A stretch of 64,000 nt of DNA, from positions 1 through 64,000 of the forward strand of contig NZ_JBCNYA010000015.1 of NCBI RefSeq assembly GCF_049727805.1, given 5' to 3'. A program made the translations under genes and the position numbers. The notes under the pieces are model-generated. The model searched no databases and had not been told where the DNA came from. It saw only the letters and a program-made list of their open reading frames with translations. Below, one piece after another: positions 43,172 to 50,821 of this stretch (position 1 is its first letter; each line of letters opens with the position of its first letter). Source of the stretch: Frateuria_A sp049727805 (GTDB taxonomy: Bacteria; Pseudomonadota; Gammaproteobacteria; Xanthomonadales; Rhodanobacteraceae).

Positions 43172-43208
43172 ATCAATCCAATTGATTGTCGGGATGGTAC
43201 CGATTGAT
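43172..43208 (-). promoter_or_regulatory. OxyR-like operator upstream of ahpC
   Basis: ATCAATCCAATTGAT at 43172-43186 is a perfect palindrome with the LysR-type T-N11-A form. A second, degenerate copy ends in ATTGAT at 43203-43208, exactly 22 bases on. The 22-base period, two helical turns, matches the OxyR tetramer footprint. The assignment to OxyR is inferred from gene and spacing, not from a known site in this genome. Confidence 0.65.
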
Positions 43209-43280
43209 AAAGGCTATGGCTTGGCGGTGGCCGGGCTGGCGTGCCGGTCCGGTGGTGCCGGCCTGCCGCGGGGTTTGCCG

Positions 43281-44597
43281 TCAGGCGGCGGCTGCGGCGG
43301 CTGGGCGCACCTGCCGGTCCACCACCGCGGCGGTAACGATATCGCTGCCGACGTTGACGGTGGTGCGCAACATGTCAAGGATGCGATCCACGCCGAGCAC
43401 GATGCCGATGCCCTCCGGCGGCACCCCGAAAGTGGCCAGCAGGCCCGCAATCAGCGGCAGCGAGCCACCCGGGATGCCGGCGACCGCGACCGCGCTCAGC
43501 ACCGCCAGCAGCATCAACACGCCCTGGTGCAGCAAGGACAGCTCGATGCCGAACGCCTGCGCCACGAACAGCACCACGCAGCCCTCGAACAGCGCCGTGC
43601 CGCTCATGTTCATGGTCGCGCCCAGCGGCAGCACGAAGCCGGCGGTACTGGGCGAGAGCTTGAGCTCGTCGTGCGCCACCGCCAGCGAGGCGGGCAGGCA
43701 CGCGCTGCTGGAACTGGTGGAGAAGGCGGTGACCAGCAGCGGGCGGATCTGGCGGAAGAAGCCGAGCGGGGAGCGCCGGGCCAGGAAGCGCAGCCACAGC
43801 GACATGGTGCCGAACAGGTGCAGCATCAGCGCCACCGCGCAACCGACCACGAACACCGACAGGATCAGCAGCACGTCCACGCCGACCTTGACGATCACGC
43901 TGTAGATCATCGCAGGCACCGCATACGGCGCCAGGCGCAGGGCGAAGCCGACGATGCCGGTCATCAGCTCGCTCAGCGTATCCAGCCCGTCCTGCACCTT
44001 GCGGCGCTTGTCCTCGGGCAGGGCGGTGGCGGCCGCGCCCACCAGGATCGCGAAGACGATCAGCGGCAGCACGTCGCCCAGCGCATTTCGGCTGTTGCCG
44101 ACGAAGGCGCCGAACAGGTTGCGCGGCATGAACATCTCGACCAACACGGCCAGGCTAAGGCCCGGCTGTTCGGCCTTGCGCTGGACGGCCTGCATGGCGC
44201 CACCGCCGTACTCCTGCATCAGCAGCGCTCGCGCGCCTTCGGCCAGGTGATGGCCCGGCTGCAGCAGATTCATCATCAGCAGGCCGATCGCCACGCCGAT
44301 CAGCATGTTCGCCGCGAACAACCCGAACGTGCGCAGCGCCAGTGGTCCGAGTCGGTCCAGTCGGCCCAGTTGCGCCACGCCGGAAGCCAGCGAGGCGAAC
44401 ACCAGCGGGATCACCACGAAGAACAGCATGCGCAGGAAGACCTGCCCGAACGGGTCCAGCACCGCCGTGGACACCGCCTGCATGGCCTGCAGCGTGGCCG
44501 GATGGAACTGCCCGATGCCCAGCGTGGCCACGGCGGCCACCACGCCGATGACCAGGCCCCAGAGAATGCGTGTCGCCAGCGGAGTCGATGTGCTCAT
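43281..44597 (-). CDS. Dicarboxylate/amino-acid:cation symporter (DAACS family)
   Basis: A 438-residue inner-membrane transporter of the DctA/GltP family. Eight membrane segments and two re-entrant loops are visible. The serine-rich loop STSSSSACLPAS and the LGATMNMSGTALFEG motif (NMDGT type) are present. The substrate (C4-dicarboxylate, glutamate or aspartate) cannot be chosen. ATG 44597 follows a window without strong ribosome site. It is divergent from prpB by 195 bases, which could share regulation. The adjoining ahpC gene is a separate transcript. Confidence 0.88.
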   Translation of the reverse strand: MSTSTPLATRILWGLVIGVVAAVATLGIGQFHPATLQAMQAVSTAVLDPFGQVFLRMLFFVVIPLVFASLASGVAQLGRLDRLGPLALRTFGLFAANMLIGVAIGLLMMNLLQPGHHLAEGARALLMQEYGGGAMQAVQRKAEQPGLSLAVLVEMFMPRNLFGAFVGNSRNALGDVLPLIVFAILVGAAATALPEDKRRKVQDGLDTLSELMTGIVGFALRLAPYAVPAMIYSVIVKVGVDVLLILSVFVVGCAVALMLHLFGTMSLWLRFLARRSPLGFFRQIRPLLVTAFSTSSSSACLPASLAVAHDELKLSPSTAGFVLPLGATMNMSGTALFEGCVVLFVAQAFGIELSLLHQGVLMLLAVLSAVAVAGIPGGSLPLIAGLLATFGVPPEGIGIVLGVDRILDMLRTTVNVGSDIVTAAVVDRQVRPAAAAAA

Positions 44598-44765
44598 GGG
44601 GCGACTGTGGCCAATGTGGGAAGGGTTCGCAAGATCCTGCGGACGGGTGGACGACGCCCTTGGGATGACGGGAGAAGCGCTTCCCACAAAGGCGAGCCGA
44701 GGCCCGTGCGGTATGAACCGTCCCGTCCCGGTGGGGCGCCGCGAAGCCCTGCGCCCCCGGTACGC

Positions 44766-44771
44766 TAAAAT
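44766..44771 (+). promoter_or_regulatory. Candidate -10 (TAAAAT) of prpBC
   Basis: TAAAAT 21 bases before ATG 44793. The leader is very short, with the ribosome site GGAGGCGAC. Confidence 0.5.
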
Positions 44772-44792
44772 GCCCTTTTCCCCGGAGGCGAC

Positions 44793-45680
44793 ATGGCAAG
44801 CCAAGCATCCCCCGGCGCGCGTTTCCGCGCCGCTCTCGCCGCCGAGCAGCCGCTGCAGGTAATGGGCGCGATCACCGCCTATGCCGGACTGATGGCCAGG
44901 CGCGTCGGCTACAAGGCGCTCTACCTTTCCGGCGGCGGCGTGGCCGCCAATTCGCTGGGCATGCCGGACCTCGGCATCAGCACCATGGAAGACGTGCTCA
45001 CCGACGCGCGCCGCATCGTCGACGCCACACAGTTGCCGCTGCTGGTGGACATCGATACCGGCTGGGGCGGCGCGTTCAACATCGCGCGCACGATCCGCTC
45101 CTTCATCAACGTCGGCGTGGCAGCGGTGCACATGGAGGACCAGGTCGGCCAGAAGCGTTGCGGCCATCGCCCCGGCAAGGAGGTGGTGTCGAAGGCGGAG
45201 ATGGTCGATCGGGTCAAGGCGGCGGTCGATGCGCGCACCGACCCGGGCTTCGTGATCATGGCGCGTACCGACGCGGCGGCGGTCGAAGGCATCGACTCGG
45301 CGATCGAGCGCGCCTGTGCCTACGTCGAGGCCGGCGCCGACATGATCTTCCCCGAGGCGATGAAAACCCTGGACGACTACCGCCGCTTCAAGGCGGCGGT
45401 GAAGGTGCCGATCCTGGCCAACCTCACCGAGTTCGGATCCACGCCGTTCTTCACCACCGACGAGCTGGGCTCGGCCGGCGTGGACATCGCGCTTTACTGC
45501 TGCGGCGCCTATCGCGCGATGAACAAGGCGGCGCTGAACTTCTACGAGACCGTGCGCCGCGAAGGCACGCAGAAGGGCATCATCGACACCTTGCAGACGC
45601 GCGAGGAGCTGTACGACTTCCTCGGCTACCACGCCTACGAGGACAAGCTCGACGCGCTGTTCGCCGACAGCAAGGGCTGA
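44793..45680 (+). CDS. prpB: 2-methylisocitrate lyase
   Basis: A 295-residue enzyme of the isocitrate lyase/PEP mutase superfamily. It splits 2-methylisocitrate to pyruvate and succinate in propionate breakdown. The catalytic Cys is in QKRCGH, the metal ligands in VDIDTGWGG and HMEDQV, and the substrate motif MARTDAAAVEG follows. Length matches E. coli PrpB (296). GGAGGCGAC is the ribosome site. prpC follows 92 bases after the stop on the same strand. Confidence 0.96.
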   Translation: MASQASPGARFRAALAAEQPLQVMGAITAYAGLMARRVGYKALYLSGGGVAANSLGMPDLGISTMEDVLTDARRIVDATQLPLLVDIDTGWGGAFNIARTIRSFINVGVAAVHMEDQVGQKRCGHRPGKEVVSKAEMVDRVKAAVDARTDPGFVIMARTDAAAVEGIDSAIERACAYVEAGADMIFPEAMKTLDDYRRFKAAVKVPILANLTEFGSTPFFTTDELGSAGVDIALYCCGAYRAMNKAALNFYETVRREGTQKGIIDTLQTREELYDFLGYHAYEDKLDALFADSKG

Positions 45681-45772
45681 CCGGCAGTCCCGCAGGCCCC
45701 TGGCCTGCAGCCATTCGCGCGGACGGGCGCTGGTTCCGTCTCCGCATACGCAAGTCTCAAGGAGAACCCCCG

Positions 45773-46918
45773 ATGACCGAGCAAACCCTCCCCAAGGCGA
45801 AGAAATCCGTCGCACTGTCCGGCGTTCCCGCCGGCAACACCGCGCTGTGCACGGTCGGCCGCAGCGGCAACGACCTGCACTACCGTGGCTATGACATCCA
45901 CGATCTGGCCGCCAAGGGCTGCTTCGAGGAAGTGGCCTACCTGCTGGTGCACGGCGTGCTGCCGAACTGGCGCGAGCTGCAGAACTACAAGGCCAAGCTC
46001 AAGCGCCTGCGCGGCCTGCCGGCGCCGGTCAAGGGCGCGCTGGAGCTGCTGCCGGCGGCGACCCATCCGATGGACGTGCTGCGCACCGGCTGCTCGGTGC
46101 TGGGCACCGTGCTGCCGGAGAAGGAAGATCACAACCTCACCGGCGCGCGCGACATCGCCGACCGCCTGATGGCGAGCTTCGGTTCGATGCTGCTGTACTG
46201 GTATCACTTCAGCCACAACGGCAAGCGCGTGGAGACCGAGACCGACGACGAGTCGATCGCCGCGCACTTCCTGCACCTGCTGCACGGCAAGGCGCCGAGC
46301 GAGCTGCACGCCAACGCGCTGGACAAGTCGCTGGTGCTGTACGCCGAGCACGAGTTCAACGCCTCGACCTTCACCGCCCGCGTGATCGCCGGCACCGGCT
46401 CGGACATGTACTCGGCCATCACCGGCGCGATCGGCGCGCTGCGCGGTCCCAAGCACGGCGGCGCCAACGAGGTGGCGATGGAGATCATCGCCCGCTACCG
46501 CAATGCCGACGACGCCGAGGCGGACATCCGCGCGCGCGTGGAACGCAAGGAAATCATCATCGGCTTCGGCCATCCGGTGTACACGGTGTCCGATCCGCGT
46601 AACGAGATCATCAAGGAGATCTCGCGCAAGCTCTGCACCGAGGGTGGCAACCCGACCCTGTTCGAGGTGTCCGAGCGCATCGAGAAGCTGATGTGGGAGC
46701 TCAAGAAGATGTTCCCGAATCTCGACTGGTACTCGGCCAGTGCCTACCACATGATGGGCGTGCCCACCGCCATGTTCACGCCGCTGTTCGTCATCGCACG
46801 CACCTCCGGCTGGAGCGCGCACGTGATCGAGCAGCGCCAGGACGGCAAGATCATCCGCCCCAGCGCGAACTACACCGGCCCCGAAGACCAGAGCTACGTG
46901 CCGATCGAGAAGCGCTGA
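45773..46918 (+). CDS. prpC: 2-methylcitrate synthase
   Basis: A 381-residue citrate synthase-family enzyme that condenses propionyl-CoA and oxaloacetate. The short-length, prpC-type form is shown by RGYDIHDLA at residues 38-46, HGGANEVAMEI, and GFGHPVYTVSDPR, which hold the active-site His residues. The partner gene and length favour PrpC over GltA. ATG 45773 is preceded by AAGGAGAACCCCCG. It follows prpB and precedes a repeat at 46940. Confidence 0.95.
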   Translation: MTEQTLPKAKKSVALSGVPAGNTALCTVGRSGNDLHYRGYDIHDLAAKGCFEEVAYLLVHGVLPNWRELQNYKAKLKRLRGLPAPVKGALELLPAATHPMDVLRTGCSVLGTVLPEKEDHNLTGARDIADRLMASFGSMLLYWYHFSHNGKRVETETDDESIAAHFLHLLHGKAPSELHANALDKSLVLYAEHEFNASTFTARVIAGTGSDMYSAITGAIGALRGPKHGGANEVAMEIIARYRNADDAEADIRARVERKEIIIGFGHPVYTVSDPRNEIIKEISRKLCTEGGNPTLFEVSERIEKLMWELKKMFPNLDWYSASAYHMMGVPTAMFTPLFVIARTSGWSAHVIEQRQDGKIIRPSANYTGPEDQSYVPIEKR

Positions 46919-46939
46919 CGCGTTGCAGTTGCCATGAAG

Positions 46940-46976
46940 CCCTCTCCCCTGCGGGGAGAGGGTTGGGGTGAGGGGC
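46940..46976. repeat. CCCTCACCCC-family repeat, single copy
   Basis: A short hairpin CCTCTCCCC-TGC-GGGGAGAGG followed by TTGGGGTGAGGGG, in the inverse orientation relative to the copy at 18491. It lies 21 bases after prpC. Confidence 0.8.
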
Positions 46977-47111
46977 GGGGCTCGCGGGGGAACTCGCCCA
47001 AGGTCCCATGGAGAGAACCGCAGCTCGCGCCGCAAACCATCGGCGCCGTTGTTTTGGAGCACTGCGGAGGGACTGCCATATCCACGGCCTGTCCACGGGG
47101 AGGCCGTCACC

Positions 47112-48002
47112 ATGGCACGCCTTCCCCGAGAGAGTCTCCGCATGCCGCATACAACGAAGCGTCCATCTCGGTCCGCGCTCGGCGCGGGCTTTTTGCTGGT
47201 TCCGCTCGCGCTGGCGAGCAGTGCCGCCATGGCACAGGATTCCACCGCGCTGCCGGATCGCGTAAGCGTGCGTTTGGGCGGCTACTTCGCCAACATGGAC
47301 ACCGACGTGACCCTGGCCGACCCGAGCGACACGCTCAGCGGCAAGATCAATCTCGAGGACGACCTGGGCTTCAAGCAGGACAAGACCGTGCCGCGCGTGC
47401 GCGCCGACTTCCTGCTCGGCGATCACCAGGGCCTGGCGCTGGACTACTACAGCATCGACCGCACCAGCCACCAGGTGCTGGCGCGCGACATCACCTACGA
47501 CGGTGTGAACTACAGCGCCAACGCCGACGTGCGCGCCAAGCTGGATTTCGACTTCGGCAGCGCCGCCTGGCGCTGGTGGTTCGGGCAGGGCAACGATGCC
47601 TACGGCGTAGGCCTGGGGGCCGGCTGGTACCGGGTGAAGACCGCACTGGCGGGCGATGGTGCCTATGACCCGGGCCCGGGCGGCCCGCAGCCGGTCTCGG
47701 TGACGAGCACCAGCAACGACAGCGCATGGGCGCCGATGCTGCAGCTGGGCTGGCGGCACGCCTTCAACGACAACTGGCGCATGTACCTCGATGCCTCGGG
47801 CGTGCGCAAGAACGGCGGGCGCATCAGCGGGCATATCTACAACGCCGCGCTCGGCGTGGAATGGCTGCCCTGGCAGAACCTGGGTTTCGGCCTGGAATAC
47901 GGCTACAGCCAGATCAAGCTGCACTGGAACAGGCGCATGTACGACGCAGACCTGGACATGACACTGAGCGGGCCGTCGGCGTTCGTCAACCTGCGCTGGT
48001 GA
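47112..48002 (+). CDS. Outer-membrane beta-barrel-like protein of unknown function
   Basis: A 296-residue exported protein. The signal peptide ends near AAMAQD. The mature part consists of alternating beta strands with aromatic girdles (VSVRLGGYFANMD, GLALDYYSID, AAWRWWFGQGND, GLGAGWYRVK) and ends LSGPSAFVNLRW with a terminal aromatic residue, typical of outer-membrane barrels. No family name is recognised. ATG 47112 was chosen because GGGGAGG stands eight bases upstream; ATG 47142 is an alternative giving a shorter leader. A bidirectional terminator follows. Confidence 0.75.
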   Translation: MARLPRESLRMPHTTKRPSRSALGAGFLLVPLALASSAAMAQDSTALPDRVSVRLGGYFANMDTDVTLADPSDTLSGKINLEDDLGFKQDKTVPRVRADFLLGDHQGLALDYYSIDRTSHQVLARDITYDGVNYSANADVRAKLDFDFGSAAWRWWFGQGNDAYGVGLGAGWYRVKTALAGDGAYDPGPGGPQPVSVTSTSNDSAWAPMLQLGWRHAFNDNWRMYLDASGVRKNGGRISGHIYNAALGVEWLPWQNLGFGLEYGYSQIKLHWNRRMYDADLDMTLSGPSAFVNLRW

Positions 48003-48010
48003 GAGAGAGA

Positions 48011-48037
48011 AGCGCGGCCGAGAGCGGCCGCGCTTTT
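48011..48037. terminator. Bidirectional-capable terminator
   Basis: AGCGCGGCCG-AGAG-CGGCCGCGCT followed by TTTT, between the barrel-protein stop and the TerC stop. On the opposite strand the stem is followed by TTC, so it works best for the plus-strand gene. Confidence 0.85.
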
Positions 48038-48041
48038 GCCA

Positions 48042-48719
48042 TCAGGCGGCTCGCGCCCGGCGGCGCTGCGCCAGCCAGCCGCCGCCGCAGATGAGTGCAA
48101 TGAGCAGCGCATCCAGCGCGTAGCCGCACCACGGGCGTGGCTCGAACCATCCGCTCAGCAGATGATCATGGGCAATCATGCGGCCGGCCGTCCACGCGAT
48201 GGCGCCTGCGCCAATGTAGACGATGACCGGGAAGCGCTCGATCAGCTTGAGGATCAGCGTCGAGCCCCACACCACCAGCGGCACGCTGATCAGCAGGCCG
48301 AGCACCACCAGTCCCAGGTGGCCCTTGGATGCGCCGGCGATCGCCAGCACGTTGTCCAGCCCCATCAGCGCGTCGGCCACCACGATGGTGCGCAGCGCCG
48401 CCCAGAAACTGTTGGCGGCATCCACCTCGTGCCCGCCTTCTTCGCCCGGCTTGATCAGCTTCCACGCGATCGGCAGCAGCAGCAGGCCGCCGGCCAGCAT
48501 CAGGCCGGGCAGCTTGAGCAGGTAGACCACGATCGCGGTCAGCGCCACGCGCACGGCCACGGCGCCGAAGGTGCCCCAGAAAACGGCCTTCCTCTGCAAC
48601 GTCTTGGGTAGGTTGCGTGCGGCCAGCGCGATCACGATCGCGTTGTCGCCGGCGAGCACGAGGTCGAGCAGGATGATGGCCAGGAGGCCGGAGAAGAAGT
48701 CGGTGCCGCTGAGTTCCAT
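48042..48719 (-). CDS. TerC family membrane protein (putative Mn2+ exporter)
   Basis: A 225-residue polytopic protein of the TerC family, YjbE-like branch. It opens with LAIILLDLVLAGDNAIVIALAARN and repeats the motif as VVADALMGLDNVLAIAG, the two halves of the internal duplication with conserved acidic residues in the membrane. Family members export manganese or support secreted metalloenzymes. A yybP-ykoY-type riboswitch lies in its leader, which supports a Mn2+ role. ATG 48719 is the natural start; the longer frame to 48788 would run into the riboswitch. Confidence 0.92.
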   Translation of the reverse strand: MELSGTDFFSGLLAIILLDLVLAGDNAIVIALAARNLPKTLQRKAVFWGTFGAVAVRVALTAIVVYLLKLPGLMLAGGLLLLPIAWKLIKPGEEGGHEVDAANSFWAALRTIVVADALMGLDNVLAIAGASKGHLGLVVLGLLISVPLVVWGSTLILKLIERFPVIVYIGAGAIAWTAGRMIAHDHLLSGWFEPRPWCGYALDALLIALICGGGWLAQRRRARAA

Positions 48720-48780
48720 CGATGGGATGTCCGCGCGTGACTCGTGGCGATGACGAAGGACACGCGCAAAGGCCCGTCGC

Positions 48781-48896
48781 CACCGCAAAAGTCTCGTTCG
48801 CGAAAGGAACTCGCCGGGGTGACCGGGGCACGAAACGCGCCCGTGATGACGACCACCGCACGGAGCCGTGACGGCTCCGGAACTACTCCCCTTTGG
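48781..48896 (-). promoter_or_regulatory. yybP-ykoY (Mn2+-sensing) riboswitch
   Basis: The leader of the TerC gene carries the two hallmarks of the class: AAAGGGGAGTAG at its 5' side (48894 to 48883) and GAGACTTTTGC at its 3' side (48795 to 48785). A hairpin CGGAGCC-GTCAC-GGCTCCG follows the 5' motif as expected for P2. This element binds Mn2+ and in other bacteria controls mntP, yebN-type and TerC genes. It lies 60 bases before the ATG. Confidence 0.85.
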
Positions 48897-49000
48897 GTGT
48901 GGCGATTGTCGGGGCGGCGCCGGTGACGGTCAAGCGCTCGTCGGCCGCGGACGCGGCGGCTGCAAGGGTGGCCGATGCGGCAGTCGTGCGGATGGCCGGA

Positions 49001-49006
49001 TACAAT
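49001..49006 (+). promoter_or_regulatory. Candidate -10 (TACAAT) of prpD
   Basis: TACAAT 28 bases before ATG 49035, in the divergent space with the TerC riboswitch. No -35 was identified. Confidence 0.45.
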
Positions 49007-49034
49007 GGCGGTTTTTCCCGCCGCGAGAAGCCCC

Positions 49035-50486
49035 ATGAGTGCCCACGACATCCGCTCCGCCGTCCGCCCCGATCCCGACCAGCCGATGGTCGACGTCGCC
49101 AACTACGTGGCCGACTATCGGATCGAGTCCAAGGAGGCCTACGACACCGCGCGTTACATGCTGCTGGATTCGCTGGGCACGGCGATGCTGGCGATGAAGT
49201 TCCCGGAGTGCGTCAAGCACCTGGGGCCGCTGGTGCCGGGCGCCGACCTGCCGGGCGGCACCCGCGTGCCGGGCACCAGCCATGAACTCGATCCGGTGCA
49301 GGGTGCTTTCGCCATCGGCACGCAGATCCGCTGGCTCGACTTCAACGACACCTGGCTCGCGGCCGAGTGGGGCCATCCGTCGGACAACCTGGGCGCCATC
49401 CTGTCGGTGGCCGATTACCTCAGCCGCAAGGCGGAACGCGAGGGCGGCCAGCCGTTCACCGTGCGCGACGTGCTCGGCTACGCCATCAAGGCGCACGAGA
49501 TCCAGGGCTGCTACGCGCTCAAGAACAGCTTCAACCGCGTCGGCCAGGACCACGTGATCCTGGTGCGCCTGGCCTCGACCGCGGTCGCCACCGCGATGCT
49601 CGGCGGCAGCAAGGAGCAGATCACCACCGCCGTGTCGCACAGCTGGATCGACAACGGCGCGCTGCGTACCTACCGCCACGCGCCCAACACCGGGCCGCGC
49701 AAGAGCTGGGCCGCGGGCGACGCCTGCCGCCGTGCGGTGACCCATGCGATCAATGCGGTGTACCGCGGCGTGGTGGGCTACCCGTCGGCGCTCAGCGCCA
49801 AGACCTGGGGTTACTACGACGTCGCCTTCAAGGGCAATGCGTTCGAGTTCGAGCGCCCCTTCGGCAGCTACGTGATGGAGAACGTGCTGTTCAAGATCAG
49901 CTTCCCGGCCGAGTTCCATGCGCAGACCGCCGTCGAATGCGCCATGCAGCTGCACGCGCAGGTGGCCGGCAGGATCGACCAGATCGAGAAGGTGGTGATC
50001 GAGACGCAGGAAGCGGGCGTGCGCATCATCGACAAGACTGGCCCGCTGGCCAATTACGCCGATCGCGACCACTGCATCCAGTACATGGTGGCGGTGCCGT
50101 TGATCTTCGGCCGGCTTACCGCCGAGGACTACAACGACGACGTCGCCGCGGACACGCGCATCGATGCCTTGCGCGCGAAGATGGAAGTCCGCGAGAACCC
50201 GCAGTTCACCAAGGATTACTTCGATCCGGACAAGCGCTACATCGGCAATTCGGTGCAGGTGTTCTTCAAGGACGGATCGTCCACCGAGAAGGTCTCGATC
50301 GATTACCCGATCGGTCACCGCAAGCGCCGCGCCGAGGGCATCCCGGTGTTGCTCAGGAAGTTCGAGGCGGCCCTGCGCGGCCACCTGCCGGCACACCGCG
50401 TCAAGGCCATCCTGGAGGCCACGGCCGACGCGGCGACGCTCGACGCGATGCCGATCCAGCGCTTCCTCGGTCTTTTCACGCTTTGA
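49035..50486 (+). CDS. prpD: 2-methylcitrate dehydratase
   Basis: A 483-residue MmgE/PrpD-fold enzyme. It dehydrates 2-methylcitrate to 2-methylaconitate. Features are the early block YDTARYMLLDSLGTAM, the catalytic-region sequence WLDFNDTWLAAEWGHPSDNLG, and HSWIDNGALRTYRHAPNTG, all characteristic of PrpD. Length matches E. coli PrpD (483). It completes the PrpBC pair located 2.1 kb upstream, with no AcnD/PrpF needed. ATG 49035 was chosen from the family-start pattern. Confidence 0.95.
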   Translation: MSAHDIRSAVRPDPDQPMVDVANYVADYRIESKEAYDTARYMLLDSLGTAMLAMKFPECVKHLGPLVPGADLPGGTRVPGTSHELDPVQGAFAIGTQIRWLDFNDTWLAAEWGHPSDNLGAILSVADYLSRKAEREGGQPFTVRDVLGYAIKAHEIQGCYALKNSFNRVGQDHVILVRLASTAVATAMLGGSKEQITTAVSHSWIDNGALRTYRHAPNTGPRKSWAAGDACRRAVTHAINAVYRGVVGYPSALSAKTWGYYDVAFKGNAFEFERPFGSYVMENVLFKISFPAEFHAQTAVECAMQLHAQVAGRIDQIEKVVIETQEAGVRIIDKTGPLANYADRDHCIQYMVAVPLIFGRLTAEDYNDDVAADTRIDALRAKMEVRENPQFTKDYFDPDKRYIGNSVQVFFKDGSSTEKVSIDYPIGHRKRRAEGIPVLLRKFEAALRGHLPAHRVKAILEATADAATLDAMPIQRFLGLFTL

Positions 50487-50548
50487 GGACAGTTAGCGCT
50501 ATTGCCGGTCCGGCTGAATCAGCCAGACATCTGTAATGCGTTCCACAG

Positions 50549-50577
50549 AAAGCCCGGCCGCTGCGGCCGGGGCTTTC
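50549..50577 (+). terminator. Hairpin after prpD
   Basis: GAAAGCCCGGCCG...CGGCCGGGGCTTTC, a long stem followed by TCATTTTC. The T tract is interrupted, so termination is only likely. Confidence 0.6.
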
Positions 50578-50687
50578 TCATTTTCACGCCATATCCACGC
50601 CACACAGGCGGCAATGGATAAAGGGCTTTGCTGAACAAGTCCTCACCAGGGAACCTACGCGGGCGTGAACGGCTTAACGGTTTTGCT

Positions 50688-50821
50688 ACAATCCGTGCCG
50701 CTTGCCCGTAGGGACAGAAGCGAGGGGGCGGCTCAAGCTTCCAGAAAGTCAAAGTGAGTTTGACGCGCGGTCCGTATGAGGTGAAACGGCTGCGAACACC
50801 AATAAATGAAGGAGACACCTG
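50688..50821 (+). promoter_or_regulatory. Promoter and long leader of the OmpA-family gene
   Basis: TACAAT at 50688-50693 is a plausible -10, giving a leader of about 120 bases. The leader carries a hairpin GTCAAA-GTGAG-TTTGAC (50748-50764) and ends in the strong ribosome site AAGGAGACACCTG. Long leaders on OmpA-type genes are frequent targets of Hfq and small RNAs. The 200 bases before it hold only the prpD terminator. Confidence 0.55.

Noticed and set aside
43140..44768. Plus-strand frame of 542 codons opposite the symporter
   Set aside because: Rich in Gln, His and Arg; no signal or domain; the symporter on the other strand is complete.
50487..50700. Possible tRNA or structured RNA gene after prpD
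   Set aside because: No cloverleaf arms or CCA-type end could be drawn; the hairpin there is a terminator.
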